Assembly: GCA_034401795.1 (NCBI GenBank)
Contig: CM067367.1
Coordinates: 79,253,079 to 79,317,078 of the forward strand
From: Chaetoderma sp. LZ-2023a
Lineage: Eukaryota; Mollusca; Caudofoveata; Chaetodermatida; Chaetodermatidae
Length of the DNA: 64,000 nucleotides
Direction: 5' to 3'
Shown in pieces: positions 45,606 to 57,247 of the stretch (position 1 is the stretch's first letter; the number at the start of each line of letters is the position of its first letter). Under the pieces are notes generated by a model. The model made no database searches. It saw only the letters and a program-made list of their open reading frames with translations, and was not told the DNA's origin. Position numbers and translations under genes: made by a program.

Positions 45606-47615
45606 GATGATTTGATACCGTATTGATTGTTCTGGTTAGATTATGTCTATATATTTCTGGTTAGATTATGTATATATATGGCCAGTGGCCATCCGTTCAT
45701 ATGTTTTGCTTATTTATAGAAAATATAGGACTGCAGTGCACGTAGGAAACACTATACAGCAACACATATATATGCAGCACTTTCTCCCGCCACCAACAAT
45801 TTTTCACTGAGGTCACTGTCCATGCTATAACTCTGTTTATCCCGGCATGCTACCAACTAACCTTTTCTATTCAGCTCGATAGGATAAGTTCAAAATGATT
45901 AGAGACACTTTCTTCATTACATACTCTGTAATATACTCTTCTCTTCCGGCAGTGCGATAATCTAGCCCAGCACTCCGGTAAAACTCATAACTCATACCTA
46001 ATGGGCCTCATATTTATAAGTTATTGTCTCACTTCATGTTCCACTCAGCCTTGTAGCTTCTTAATTGTTTGGATGTCCCCATCCGCACCATGGGCTGATC
46101 CAACTCTGGGAAACTGTTGGGGTTTCCGAGCGGTGATGGCCAGGGTGCGGTATCACACACATTCCCACGTATCTTTGGATACTTAGTAGTTAGCACTTTA
46201 GCCAATGTAGGAAAGCACTGCGAAAACATATATTAATTATTATTTTATTTTACTGACCCAACCTCCCGCACCGCACGGCAAAACAGGGCAACTTGTATGC
46301 AAACCTAACGACAGGTAAACCAGTTAGTTCCATAGGACCCAGTGACGGGCGAGATATGTATCCCCACTGAATTCCATCAGGAAGGACATTTACAGTGGGT
46401 ATTCGTCTCTCTCACCCCCACCATAACGCTAGAACAATGGTCTAATAATGCTTTTGTGAAAAGTAACCCATGTCTTGTAACGTATTATGTGGTTATGAAG
46501 TGGGATGTCCGGATTCTTATCCAGTTCGGAGATCCTACTAAGTAACATGTATGAGCGCTGTTTCAGTATTGATGTCTTAGTGCATCTGTTCTCAGTGACA
46601 GCCATGTCTAATAGCTAGGTAGATACCAGCCAGTTGCGGCCAAAAATAGTTCTTGTTTTGAAAACAACTAAAAGCTAATTAAGCAAAGCAGAAGGCCGGC
46701 ATAAATAAAGCGGCAACTACTAATTCAGCATACTAAGAATCACATAAGACGGTGATGAGGGAATCCATTGGGAATCGCTCATCCCGCCTTCACGTAAAAC
46801 AGTACGCACCCCTATAGTCATAATCTCACTAGGTATGGTCTTTTCTTTCTCAAGCATTTTTGGTTGAAACATTAGAGTGGTCCCATTTTTACCTACTACT
46901 CTTCTCCCGCTTTAAGCAGTGGCGACACCATTGCGAGACGGAAGCCCGTGCGAGGCACGTGCCTCTCGCAAGGATTCAGCGACGACGGTCCACGTGAGGA
47001 TAATACTCCTCACCCAAACTAGCACTAGGAGTAGACATAACTTTTCATCCGAGATACTCTTCTTCCTTTCGGCTTAGAGGTATAATAACTTATATTAAGT
47101 TAATTAGTTAAGTCTCGTGTACGGGAGCCTCCCTTGCGGGAATACCTCTGCGGACCTATGAGACTGTGTGGTACCTCTGGGAGCCCCATGTTTAAAAGGT
47201 CATCTACCTGTCTCTATGTCTCGTATTTTCGTATGCTCTTACTGTAGTTTTATATAGCATATTTATAGTTGTTTAGGTAAAATCATTGTATAGACTTATA
47301 TTTTTAGGTCACCAAATCAAATCTTGTAAGTCCATAGATCACGAAATTGCTATGGACAGGCATACTGGTGACACAAATTCTTAGGATGAGACAGTTGTGT
47401 TTAATGTTGCAACGATGGTCGCACGGCCCCACTGGAACGATTGAGTCCCACCGGCCTTAGGAGTCGGTTTTTGTTTCCCGCAGGGCAGTCTCGTACAAGG
47501 TCTGTCACGCCGAGACTGGATGCTAACCAGTGTCATATCACTCGTCGTGCACTTGTGCCCTGCGACGAGTCGACATGATACACCGGAACGGCCTGACACT
47601 ACCCGGCGAGCTACA

Positions 47616-49262
47616 TATGTCGTCGATGTAACAGAGACAGATCTCCCATTGCAGGGTAGTTAATACCTGCTCAATGGGATGCTCAAACATTCGAGGGGCG
47701 TTGCACAATCCATAGGGCATCTTGCGGAACTTGAACAGACCATCTCTACAGACAAGCGCAGTCTTCTCCCTGTCAGCCTCATCCATGGCTACCTGCCAGA
47801 ATCCACTAGCTAAATCAAGGGTACAAAACCACTTGGCTCTGGACAATGAATCTAAGGCCTGATCAATCTGTGGTAAGGGATAAGCGTCCTTAATGCTTAG
47901 ATCATTAAGGTGGCGGTAGTCTATACAAAACCGCAAAGATCTGTCCTTTTTGCCTTCTAGTATAATGGGACTGGCCCAGGGGGATGCTGGTGGCTCTATT
48001 ATGCCTGTCCGCAACATGTCATTTACCTGTTGATGTGTTTCTGCCTCCTTTTAAATGGGAAGACGTCGAACGGGTTGTCGAACGAGTCGATGGTTTCCGG
48101 TGTCGATGGAGAGCCCCACGAGATGAGTTTCTCCCAGGTCCATATCTCCCGCCGAGAAACTATTGCTATATTTATATAAGAATTTCTGAATGTCACGTTT
48201 ATGAGATTGCATCAATCCGACTGTGACATGCATATATGTCATGTAGGTGTTCAGGCAAATCATCAGAAGTTGTTGCTGGTGTAAGTGTAGTAGGGGGTGT
48301 CTCCAGTGATATCACATCCACCAGATGGCCACAACGACTCCCTGTTCAAGAGTTATTAGGTCTGTTGTGCCATTGAATACCCGGAATGGTATGCGAACCT
48401 TGTTGGTGGTGTCCATGATCATTTGGGGACTGGCGCATTGTGAGGCAATTATATATTCAGGGTCTGGTTCCAGCATAGCTATATGTGTGTTGTTTCCTAA
48501 CTGTGGTGTGGTGGCCCATAAGATTTTCTCTTGTTCTGGCTCAACTGTGGCCGTAGATGCCAAAATCACTGCACATGTGTCATACAGTGATGATTTCGGT
48601 CCAAGGGATTTGCGTCAGTCGTGTAAATCTAATTCCTGCTGTCTGCAATGTATGACGGCGTCGCTGGCACTGAGAAAATCAGAACCAAGCAGTGCATCGT
48701 TTTGAATAGAGGCAATGACAACTCACTGTATGAATTGCATTTCCTCTATCTGTATTACACGTTTACTGTCCCAGACACGGGAACACTGGCTCCCTTAGCT
48801 GTTTGCAAAAATATGTTTGTAGTCCTAAGCAGTGGCTTCTTATGAGGTGGGATGCTCTCATACAAGCACTTGTTAAAAACGTTGATGGAAGCTCCAGTGT
48901 CAATGGTGGGACTGGTGGCAACGCCACTAAACAGACAAGCACACATATATATTACTTTGCGGCGTACCTGTGGAAGAGTTTTCAATGATACTGACTGCGG
49001 AATTGTTTTTGGTGCAGTATCATCATGTATAGAGTCAGTCTGTTTCTGGATAGCTTCCTTGAGTGCAGTTGGTGGCTGAGTGAGGAAGGAGCCAACCCAT
49101 CGTCGCTGCTACTGTGATTGCTTAGTCAATGACGGAGGGGGGGGGGTAGAAGTGGTGTTGTTGTTGATGCTGTTTCCGTGTACTGTGTGTTGGTGTATAC
49201 AGCTGTGCAGACAGGACTGGTGCGGTCGCGGATGAGGGCTACCTGTGTGAGCCACTTTTACA
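47616..49262 (-). pseudogene. Gypsy-type gag end, protease and RT start, second unit
   Basis: It reads on the minus strand from KWLTQVALIRDRTSP (about 49255) through a Thr/Pro-rich gag end to KVIYMCACLFSG and TIDTGASINVFNK (retropepsin DTGA, about 48900). Protease-RT linker pieces follow (LWATTPQLGNNTHIAMLEPD; KFLYKYSNSFSAGDMDLGE). The RT opens with LRTGIIEPPASPWASPIIL, runs through FCTLDLASGFWQVAMDEAD and MPYGLCNAPRMFEHPIEQVL, and ends at CYIDD (47630-47619). LTR B starts four bases beyond. The catalytic TLDLAS and YIDD are preserved, but other frames are broken. Confidence 0.85.
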
Positions 49263-50633
49263 ATGCAGTGGGTGGGAATGGAACAAGATCGGGGGGAACA
49301 GCTTTTCCATCCGGTCCCATGGATAACACAAACACAAAGCTTGGTAGAAGTTGGTTCGAACTGGCACCACGGTGCTCTGCGCTAATCATGGGAATACTAT
49401 TTTCCATAGAAAAATCTGTCTGGGTACCAGTGTCATGAGAAACGCCCAGCCCGAGCTCTGGTGCTGGTCGTCACTGACACATGGTTTAAGTCGATCGAAG
49501 TGGATGACTGAGGTCAGGCCATCCGAAGCACGGATATGGTAGGTCACGTCCGACGTCTTACCTAATGCCACATAGGGGCCTTTCCACTGGTAACGTATGC
49601 AGACCCTCGTGAATCGTGTACCCATACCATCCTTCCTGCTTCATATGGCTCTCCATGCACTCTCTGGTCGTTCTATGTCTTTTGCTGCCGGTGTGCAGTG
49701 GATAGAGTTTCTCTCACTAATTCATGGGCCTGTTCTATCCACTGCTGCAAGGGTTTAACATAGAGAGATGGTGAATTTTGCTCTCCTGTTATCCGGGCAT
49801 TGCCAGATCCAGGGGTAAGGCTAATTCATGGCCTAACATTAACCGAGCAGGGGTGTAACCCATGCTGGAATGTACTGAAGTGCGGTAAGCCATGAATACA
49901 TATGGGAGACGTAGATCCCAATCTCTACAATCAAGGCGTGTTTCTTTTGTAAGCATCTCCGCGAGAGTTCTATTGAATCTCTCCACCATCCCATCACTGT
50001 GGGGCGATATGGAGTCGTCCTTGCTTTGACGATATGAAACAATTTGCAGAGCTCTGATATGAGCCGGCTCTCAAAATTACTTCCTTGATCAGAGTGCAAC
50101 TCATAAGGCATACCAAACCGGCAGAACACATTGCTTGCCAAGACCTCCACTACGGTGGATGCCTCTTGGTCCGGCAAAGCAAATGCTTCTACCCACTTCA
50201 TGAAATAGTCTTGTAATACGAGGATGTATTTATTTCTGTCATCAGTCCTATACAATGGTCCGAGCACGTCGATAGCCACTCGCTCCCATGGTGCACCAAC
50301 AATCTTAATTTGGGAGGGTGCAATGTGGTGCTGGCCATCAGTGCGTCTTTGGCATGGGATACATTTGGCAACTCATGCCTTGACACTATCACGAATTCCG
50401 ATCCAGTGGAATCTCGATTTGATATGGGCAACAGTCCTTTCCATGGCCAGATGCCTGGTGTTATCATGTAGTTGTTTTAATATGAGGTTATGATAACTTT
50501 CCAGGACGACCAGACGGTTATTAATGTAGAGAACGCTATTTATCAGGTAACATTCCTTGAACCGATGGTAATAATATTTTGCCATGGTGGATAGTGGTGT
50601 TACCAATTCCTTGGGAGGATGTACCCCCTCCAT
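49263..50633 (-). pseudogene. Integrase of gypsy-type element, first unit
   Basis: The zinc-binding N-terminus reads LHDNTRHLAMERTVAHIKSR and CIPCQRR (50480-50340). The core has VAIDVLGPL (first Asp, about 50270) and LHSDQGSNFESRL (second Asp, about 50090). After a frameshift near 50005 comes MVERFNRTLAEMLTK (catalytic Glu, about 49980). All three DDE residues are therefore still encoded but not in one frame. The C-terminal part YQWKGPYVALGKTSDVTYHI is a GPY/F-type module (49600-49545). The tail (TGTQTDFSMENS, FVLSMGPDGKAVPP) is shorter than in the other unit and passes directly into gag sequence of the next unit near 49262. Confidence 0.85.
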
Positions 50634-52060
50634 GTCTGCACGTCTGTTGTTTGGTCATGTGCGATTTTCTCTGGATTCCACTCTGCGCACCTCAATTTGG
50701 GGAACTCCGGAAATGGCTGTGTTGACTGTGTCATGGTGGCGGCCTCTTCGTGTTCAGCCTCCGCACCAACTCTACTGAGGGCGTCGGCATTCCCATGCAA
50801 TTTGCCAGGACAGTGAACAACGTTGAGGTTATAGGCCTGCAGGGATTCTTGCCATCTCGCTACCTGACCCTTCAGGTTCTTTAGGTTCCTCAGCCAGAGT
50901 AGTGAGGCATCGTCTGTATGGAGTGTAAAGGGGCGCCCGTACAGAAAGTGCTTGTAGTACTTGACGAAATATACCGCCGCTAGTAGTTCTCGCTTTGTGG
51001 TTGCATACTTTATCTCAGTTTTATTCAGCATATGCGAACCATAACCCAACACCTGCTCTGTTCCATCTTCCATGACCTGAGATAGAACCGCGCCGATAGC
51101 GTGAGCCGATGCGTCAGTGTCTAAGATGAAATCGAGGTTTGGATTAGGATGAGCAAGAATCGGGGCAGTCATCAAGAGTTCCTTCAGCGCCCTGAAGGAA
51201 CCTTCACACTCACTCGTCCACTCGAATGGTCGATCTTTTTCGGTGATATTGTAGAGGGGTGAAACAATCTCACTGAAATGACAGAAATAACGGCGATAGT
51301 ACTGGCATAAGCCAAGAAAACTCTGTGTCTCTGTGACTGAAGAGGGCATCGGCTACTCCGCTACTGCCTTAGTTTTTGACAGCTGAGTAGCCACTCCATC
51401 ACCGGATATGACATGTTCCAGGAACTCTGTCTAAAGAGATGACATTTCTTGGGTTTGAGTTTCAAATTGGCTGTACGGAAACGGAAAAGCACAGTGTCCA
51501 AATTTATTAATGTTTGCTCAAACGTTGGTCCAAAGACGATTACGTCATCGATGTAACAGAGACAGATTTCCCATTGCAGGGTGGTTAATACCTGCTCAAT
51601 GATACATTCAAAAGTACTGGGAGTTTTGCATAAGCCGTAGGGCATCTTGCAGAATTGGAAAAGACCATCCCTAGAAACGAATGCGGTCTTTTCCATGTCA
51701 GCCTCATCCATGGCCACTTGCCAGTAACCGCTAACTAAGTCAAGGGTGCAAAACCACTTGGCTCCGGACAAAGAATCCAAGGCCTGATCTACCAGAGGTA
51801 ACAGATAAGCGTCCTTGATGCTACGATCATTAAGGCGGTGGTAGTCAATACAAAACTGCAAGGTTCCGTCCTTTTTGCCTGCTAGTACTATTGGGTTGGC
51901 CCATGGAGATGCTGACGGTTCGATAATACCGGTCCGCAACATGTCGTTCACTTGGTGGTGCGCTTCCGCTTCTTTATGAATGGGAAGACGTCGTACTGGT
52001 TGATGTATGGGCCTATTATTGCCTGTGTCAATGGAGTGTCGCACAAGATATGAGTTTCTC
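50600..52060 (-). pseudogene. Reverse transcriptase-RNase H of gypsy-type element, first unit
   Basis: RT (52044-51361) reads PVRRLPIHKEAEAHHQVNDM, LRTGIIEPSASPWANPIVL, CIDYHRLNDRSIKDAYLLP, FCTLDLVSGYWQVAMDEAD and CYIDDVIVFGPTFEQT, with the catalytic aspartates intact. A short deletion and frameshift lie near 51430. RNase H (51349-50600) reads FEWTSECEGSFRALKELLMT, ILDTDASAHAIGAVLSQVME and KRELLAAVYFVKYYKHFLYG, then LHTDDASLLWLRNLK. The last aspartate block has Asp where the family has His (TDHASL). It ends with NVVHCPGKLHGNADALSR. This is the best-preserved pol piece in the window. Confidence 0.9.
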
Positions 52061-53100
52061 CGAGATCCATGTCTCCGGAGGAAAAACTATCGCAATATTT
52101 GTACAGTAATTTCCGAATTTCATGTTTCTGTGATTGCGGTAATCCAACTGTGGCACGTAGATATAGATCATGTAAATGTTTGGGTAAATCATCAATCATA
52201 TGCTGTTGGCTGTCCGTAAGGTTAGGTGATTCCAATGAAATAATGTCCACTAAATGGCCGCAACATACCCCGGTTCAAGCATTATGGGGTCTGCAGTGCC
52301 ATTGAACACTCTAAAAGGCATATGTTCCTTATTAGTAGTGTCCACGATCATGCGGGGACTTGCGCATTGAGAGGCAATCATCTAATCAGGGTCGGGTTCT
52401 AGCATGGTGATGTGTGTGTTGCTTCCTAACTGTGGTGTGGTGGCCCACAAGATTTGTTCTTTACCCGGCTCAACTGTGGCAGCACTTGATAATATTACCG
52501 CGTATGTGTCGTACAATGACCATGCCAGTCTGAGAGGTATCCGTCGGCCATGTATGTCAAGTTCCTGTTGTTTGTAGTGTATGATGTCTTCGCTGGCACT
52601 GAGAAAATCAGAGCCAATGAGGGCATCAATTTGAATAGAGGCGATCACAACTTGCTGTATCGCTTTGGATAACTAGATTAACTACACCGGCTAAGGGCAC
52701 ATCAGCTCCCGTAGCCATCTGTAGATAAATGTTTGTAGGTTCAAGGGGAGGCTTTTTATGAGGTTGGATGCCCTCATATAAGCGCTTGTTGAATACTGTG
52801 ATTGAAGCACCAGTGTCAATGGTGGCACTGGTGGAAACACTGCTAAACAGACAGGCACACCTGTATATCACTTTGTGGTGTACCTGTGGAAGAGTTTCCA
52901 ATGATGCCATCTGTGACAATGGTGTCAGAGCGGAATCATTCTGTATATAATCAGTCTGTTTCTGAATGGGTTCTTTTAATGTGGTGGATGACTGAGTGAG
53001 GAAGGGGCCAGTCCGCCATCGTCGCTGCTGTGAGGGCTGCCATGAAGACGGAGCTGGGGGTAGCAATGATGATGGAGATGTTGCTGTTTCTGGGTATGCG
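52061..53100 (-). pseudogene. Protease and linker of gypsy-type element, first unit
   Basis: The retropepsin motif is TIDTGASITVFNKRLYEG (52817-52770). LAGVVNLVIQ follows, and after a frameshift ALIGSDFLSASEDIIHYKQQ (52615-52560), the second half of the fold. The linker to RT carries LWATTPQLGSNTHITMLEPD and LLYKYCDSFSSGDMDLGETH (about 52110-52050). Confidence 0.8.
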
Positions 53101-54760
53101 GTGTTGGTGTAGACAGTGGTGCGTATAAGCTATACCTGCGTGAGCCATTTCTTGCAATGCTTCATTGGATGCTTTGGCGAAGCCCAGAAGAAACAGTGAT
53201 GCCGCCAGGGATGTGTGTCTCCCCATCTACATCGGCGTTTACGAATCCACGAGGTGGAGTGAACCATTTCTCCCGAGTCGCTGCTGTCTGTGGATGCAGG
53301 AGATGATGTTGTGTGGAATGGTGTTTTGCATACCACCAAGGGACACCGAGAATTCTGTGTTTTGGTGGTGGGACGTGGTGCTTGTAAAAACGTTGTTTCA
53401 GCGGAGGTGCTACAACCTACCACTGCCGTTTTACAAAGGAAAGAAGGCTTGTTATGTGCGGAGATAGAGGGGGGATGGTGATGCTGCGGATGTGGGTGGC
53501 ATCGTAGGCATCGACATATGTGAAGCCGTGCATTTTGGTGTATGTATAAAAGCTGAATTTGGTTGGTAATAGTTGGCCATCGGACGTTGTTGTATGGGGG
53601 CCGCAGTTGAGCTGGGAAGCAAATACGGGCACCGAGGTGACTCATCCATCGGTGCCCTTAGGAGTTTGATGGCATCTTCAGTTGCAGTGTTCTGCAGTCA
53701 GGGGCGGGCATTGTTTGAAGGAGGTCAGTTAGGACACTGTTCCCTTCAAAGGCCTGGCTGTCCGCATCCAAAACAGGTGTTTGGTGGCGGTGCGGTGTTG
53801 GTGGTGTTCGTTGTTCTAAAGTGAGTGGTGGCGAGGTCCGTGCTGAGTGTTGTTACTAAATTTGTCAATGCTGAGATCTGTTTGTTGATCTCGTCCATAC
53901 GTTCCTGCATGCTGCTATTACTGTTATTGTTGCGCTGGTTCCTGTGCCCGGGGTCTCCGTTTTAGCCTACTCTATGGCCACTCCCCTTCCTCCAGGTACT
54001 TGGTTCTGATTGGAATTCTGTGAAGTAGTATGTGGTGGTGATGGTGCGGTAAGTGTTGATGGTCTTGGGGGAGTGTTGGTGGACGTGGCGATAGCTGCAC
54101 CTTCTACCTCATTGATAGGGTGAAGTTGGTGTCGGTTGTTTTTCTCTCGCTCCAGAAAGTTTTCTATGCGGACCTCAGTGGCCGTCAATTGGGCCAAACT
54201 CCCGTGATCAGCAAGAAAGAGTTTTTCTTTCAGAGCGGGTTCACCGCTTAACGCATCGATGAAAGTGTCCAAATGGAGATGCGTTACACCTTCTAAATTG
54301 GTGCTAGGATATGCACAGGTGACTAGTCTCCTGATTCGACTAGCAAGCTTGGGTAGTGTTTCTCCCGTGCGTCGTCGGAGATTTTAAAGCTGCAAGAGGC
54401 TTGTTTCTCCTTGAGCCATATCGTCTAATCGTTCTGTTAGTGCTCGTTCCAATTGGGTATGAGTTGGCATATAATCAGTCCCGAGATCTGCAAGAACTTG
54501 AAGGGCTTTTCCGGAAAGCTTTGCGGCTAGATATTCACCCATCTGCTGATCATTCCAGTGGTTAGTTCAACTTATAATCTCGAACATTATTTTATAGTTG
54601 GTCCAGTAACTCTCCTCGCTAAATTCGGGAGGGAGAATGACTCGGCCAAGACCACGGGAAGAATGAAATGAATAGTGTATTGTGAGGTTGTTGATTCCGC
54701 TTGTGAATTTCTGGCATAGTCGGTGAGCATGTGAGCTGGGTATCCATTGTATGACGCTAC
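53101..54760 (-). pseudogene. Gag of gypsy-type element, first unit
   Basis: From about 54560 down one reads MGEYLAAKLSGKALQVLADL, YMPTHTQLERALTERLDD, LPKLASRIRRLVTCAYPST and FIDALSGEPALKEKLFLADH: the capsid-type helices of Ty3/gypsy Gag. A low-complexity stretch follows, then a decayed zinc knuckle CFGCGQPGL.REQC (53775-53734) in which the histidine is Leu and a stop replaces one residue. The rest (53650-53100) is Pro/Ser/Thr/His-rich and shifted between frames. Stops near 54385 and 53745 break the reading frame. Confidence 0.78.
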
Positions 54761-54858
54761 CTCTTGGTTGAGGGAGTCGTTGCTGAATGGAGACGTTATA
54801 GAACTAAGCTCACTATACGGTGTGGGTGTGAATTCGCTATGCTTTAATAATGAGGTTC

Positions 54859-54881
54859 TTCGAGCCCCACATCGGGTGCCA
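54859..54881 (-). promoter_or_regulatory. tRNA-Lys-like primer binding site
   Basis: On the plus strand, ttcgagccccacatcgggtgcca has the shape of a tRNA 3' end: T-loop TTCGAGC, T-stem CCCAC, acceptor strand, discriminator base, CCA. It differs by about three transitions from the tRNA-Lys(CUU) end as I know it. It lies two bases from the end of LTR C, which is the standard spacing of a minus-strand primer binding site. Confidence 0.8.
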
Positions 54882-56236
54882 CTTGTAGCTCATGGGGTAG
54901 TGTCGGGCCGTTCCAGTGTCTGGTGTCGACTCGCCGCGCCGGATGTGCACAATTAGTTAGGACGCTGGTTAGCCTCCGGTCTCAGGGTTACAGATCCCAT
55001 GCAATACTGCCCTACGTGTAACAAAGACCGGCTCCTAAGGCCGGCGGAACTCAATCATTCCGGTGGGGCCATGCGACCATCGTCGCGAACATTAACCACT
55101 ACAGTTTCATCCCAAGAGTTTGTGTCACCGGTATGCCTGTCCATAGCAATCTCGTGATCTGGGGCTCCCGGAGGTGCCACACAGACTCGTAGGTCCGCAT
55201 AGGTATCCCCGCAAGGGAGGCTCCTGTACACGAGATAACTAATTAACTTAATATAAGCTATTATACCTTTAAGCTGAAATGAAAGAAAATGATCTTTTAC
55301 AGTGTCGAAAGGCTATGTGCCTCACGCCGGTACTACTCCTAGTGCTAGTTTGGGTGAGGGGTATTATCCTCGCATGGGCCGTCGCCACTGAATCCTTGCG
55401 AGAGGAAAGTGCCTCGCGCGGGCCTCCATCACAGAAAAATGTTACCATCGCTTAAAGCATGAGAAGAGTATTGGCCAAAAACGGCGTACTCTAATATTCA
55501 ACCAAAATGCTGTAAAGAAAAGCCCATACCTAGTGGAATTATGACTATACGGCTGCGTGCTGTTTTACGTGAAGATGGGGCAAGCGATTCCCGAAGGATT
55601 CCCACGTCACTGTCTTATGTAGTTTTCAATTAGCTGAATTAGTAGTTGCCGCTTTTATTTATGTGGGCCTTCTATGCCTAACCTAATATTTAGTTTTTAG
55701 AGACAAGAACTATCTTAGGCCGCAAATGGCTGGCGTCTACCTAGCTTTTAGATATGGCTGTCATTGAGAACGGATGTCCTCAGACATCAATACTGAAGAC
55801 AGCGTGCATACATGTTAATTTGCAAGATCTCCGAACAGGGTAAGAATCCGGACATCTTGGTCCATAACCACATAAAACATCACAGGACATTGGTTACTTT
55901 TCACAAAGGCATTTTTAGGCAACTGATCTATTGTTATGGTGGGGGTAAGAGAGACGAATACCCACCATGAATGTCCTTCCCGTGAGGGCGTGGCAGATCT
56001 TAATATCATGCCCAGACATTCTTACAGAACTCGGTGTAGATGCACATCTCGCCCGTCACCAGATCCTACGCTGGTATCTTTTTAACGTGACGTTAGGCTT
56101 AAGCGCAGGTTGCCCAGTCATGCACTGTGGTGCGGGAGGATTGTCCAGCAGATAAAAGGAAATAATAATTAAGATATGTTTTCACAGTGCTTCCTACCTT
56201 GGCAAGGATAACTAACTACTAGGTATCAGAAGATAC

Positions 56237-57247
56237 CGTATTACACCCTTTGGCCTTCCTGATATAGTTCGCTGTCCCCGCCACGCTGGACGGACGCCAA
56301 GTTCCCCACACAGGATGCAGCCTAGGCTAGGTGCCTTTCCGTACATGCCTGAGATAAAGACCTGCCCATGTTAGGGGGACATAATCCGGGACAGAGTCAA
56401 GATGCACACTGATGACTCCCGAGCTGAGTGAACACAGTACTTGGCGCCAATAGGGTCATTTTGGCAATGGGGCCGTAGCCCCCGCATAGACCGTACCACG
56501 GAGGCGATGCCTGCCAGACGCATCGCAGCTAAGGCCCTCGTGTAGATCGTTCTTTGACGTCCTTTTAACTGAGAGGCCCTGCGCAGATCGTAGCAGACAG
56601 GTCATCCACCCCATGGGTACCTGGGCGCCAGACTGCTCCACCCATCCGGCAAGTGACAGGTTACACCGTCTCACACACATACCCTCCTGCTTCCCAAAGA
56701 ATCACTTTTCATGACCTCTGATCACAGGAGGCATGACTCTCAATGCGAACGCTTGCAATGGCCTGACTGTACATTGAGCCATCTTGACCACTCATAACCA
56801 GAAACGGGCTGATGAACTGACATGATCAAGACGACCGGCTGGGGACTCAGTCGATAGCGATCACCATCTGAGCTCATGCTCAGGGCAACCGACGGTCTGA
56901 TCCGTACCTATCTGCCAACAGAGTACAAACTTTGACCGTTTTCTCCGACCTTGCCTGCAGGGCATCTCCGACAACTCCTTGCCTTATTGCAGAGACTTGT
57001 GCCTTGGGCGTGGACTGTCATCCACATAACATGCATTGTTCACTTACTATTACCAAGTTCAGCAGCCCGAACAATGCACCGACTAGATGGTACCACAGTA
57101 GGATGTTAATTTATCCTTCGTTAGACACGGAGGCCTTCAGTATCGCCTTTGCACTATACACACTTGTTTTTACGTGTCCCCGGACACTCATGGGCCCACT
57201 GCCGCCTGTTTCCCGTGACCTTTGAGGAGCCTGTCCCTCTTAGTCCG
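56237..57247. other. Extra block of about 1 kb inside LTR C
   Basis: LTR B, read in reverse, passes from ...aagatac directly to gtgggaatgtgtgtgataccg (about 46170). In LTR C these two points are separated by roughly 1010 bp. The block is GC-richer and has no recognisable gene. No clear inverted ends or target duplication were seen. It could be an insertion or an ancestral part lost from the other copies. Confidence 0.6.

Larger units (their letters stand above)
44106..47615 (+). repeat. LTR copy B: 3.5-kb solo LTR inserted in pol
   Basis: It begins TGTAGTTCGGATCGACC and ends CGGCGAGCTACA. TATG flanks both sides (44102-44105 and 47616-47619). Removing LTR B and one TATG joins the RT frame on either side. 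There are no internal genes. Landmarks shared with LTR C in reverse orientation are tgattggctgttgctcg (44601), gagagcatcctcggcca (44687), atggtgcggatggggacatcc (46070-46091, inverse) and ccgcaagggaggctcc-like (47130, inverse). A (TA)n run lies at 45528-45600. The orientation is opposite to the pol it interrupts. Confidence 0.88.

Noticed and set aside
44106-47615. Independent DNA transposon inserted in pol
   Set aside because: TGTAG...CTACA ends and a 4-bp duplication could suggest one, but the same unit directly precedes a primer binding site and gag at 54859-54884, which makes it an LTR.
49839-50279. Apparent alternative C-terminus of the integrase (146-codon frame)
   Set aside because: After the second catalytic block the true frame shifts to 49989-49789, which contains the Glu motif. 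The remainder of the 146-codon frame is out-of-frame reading.
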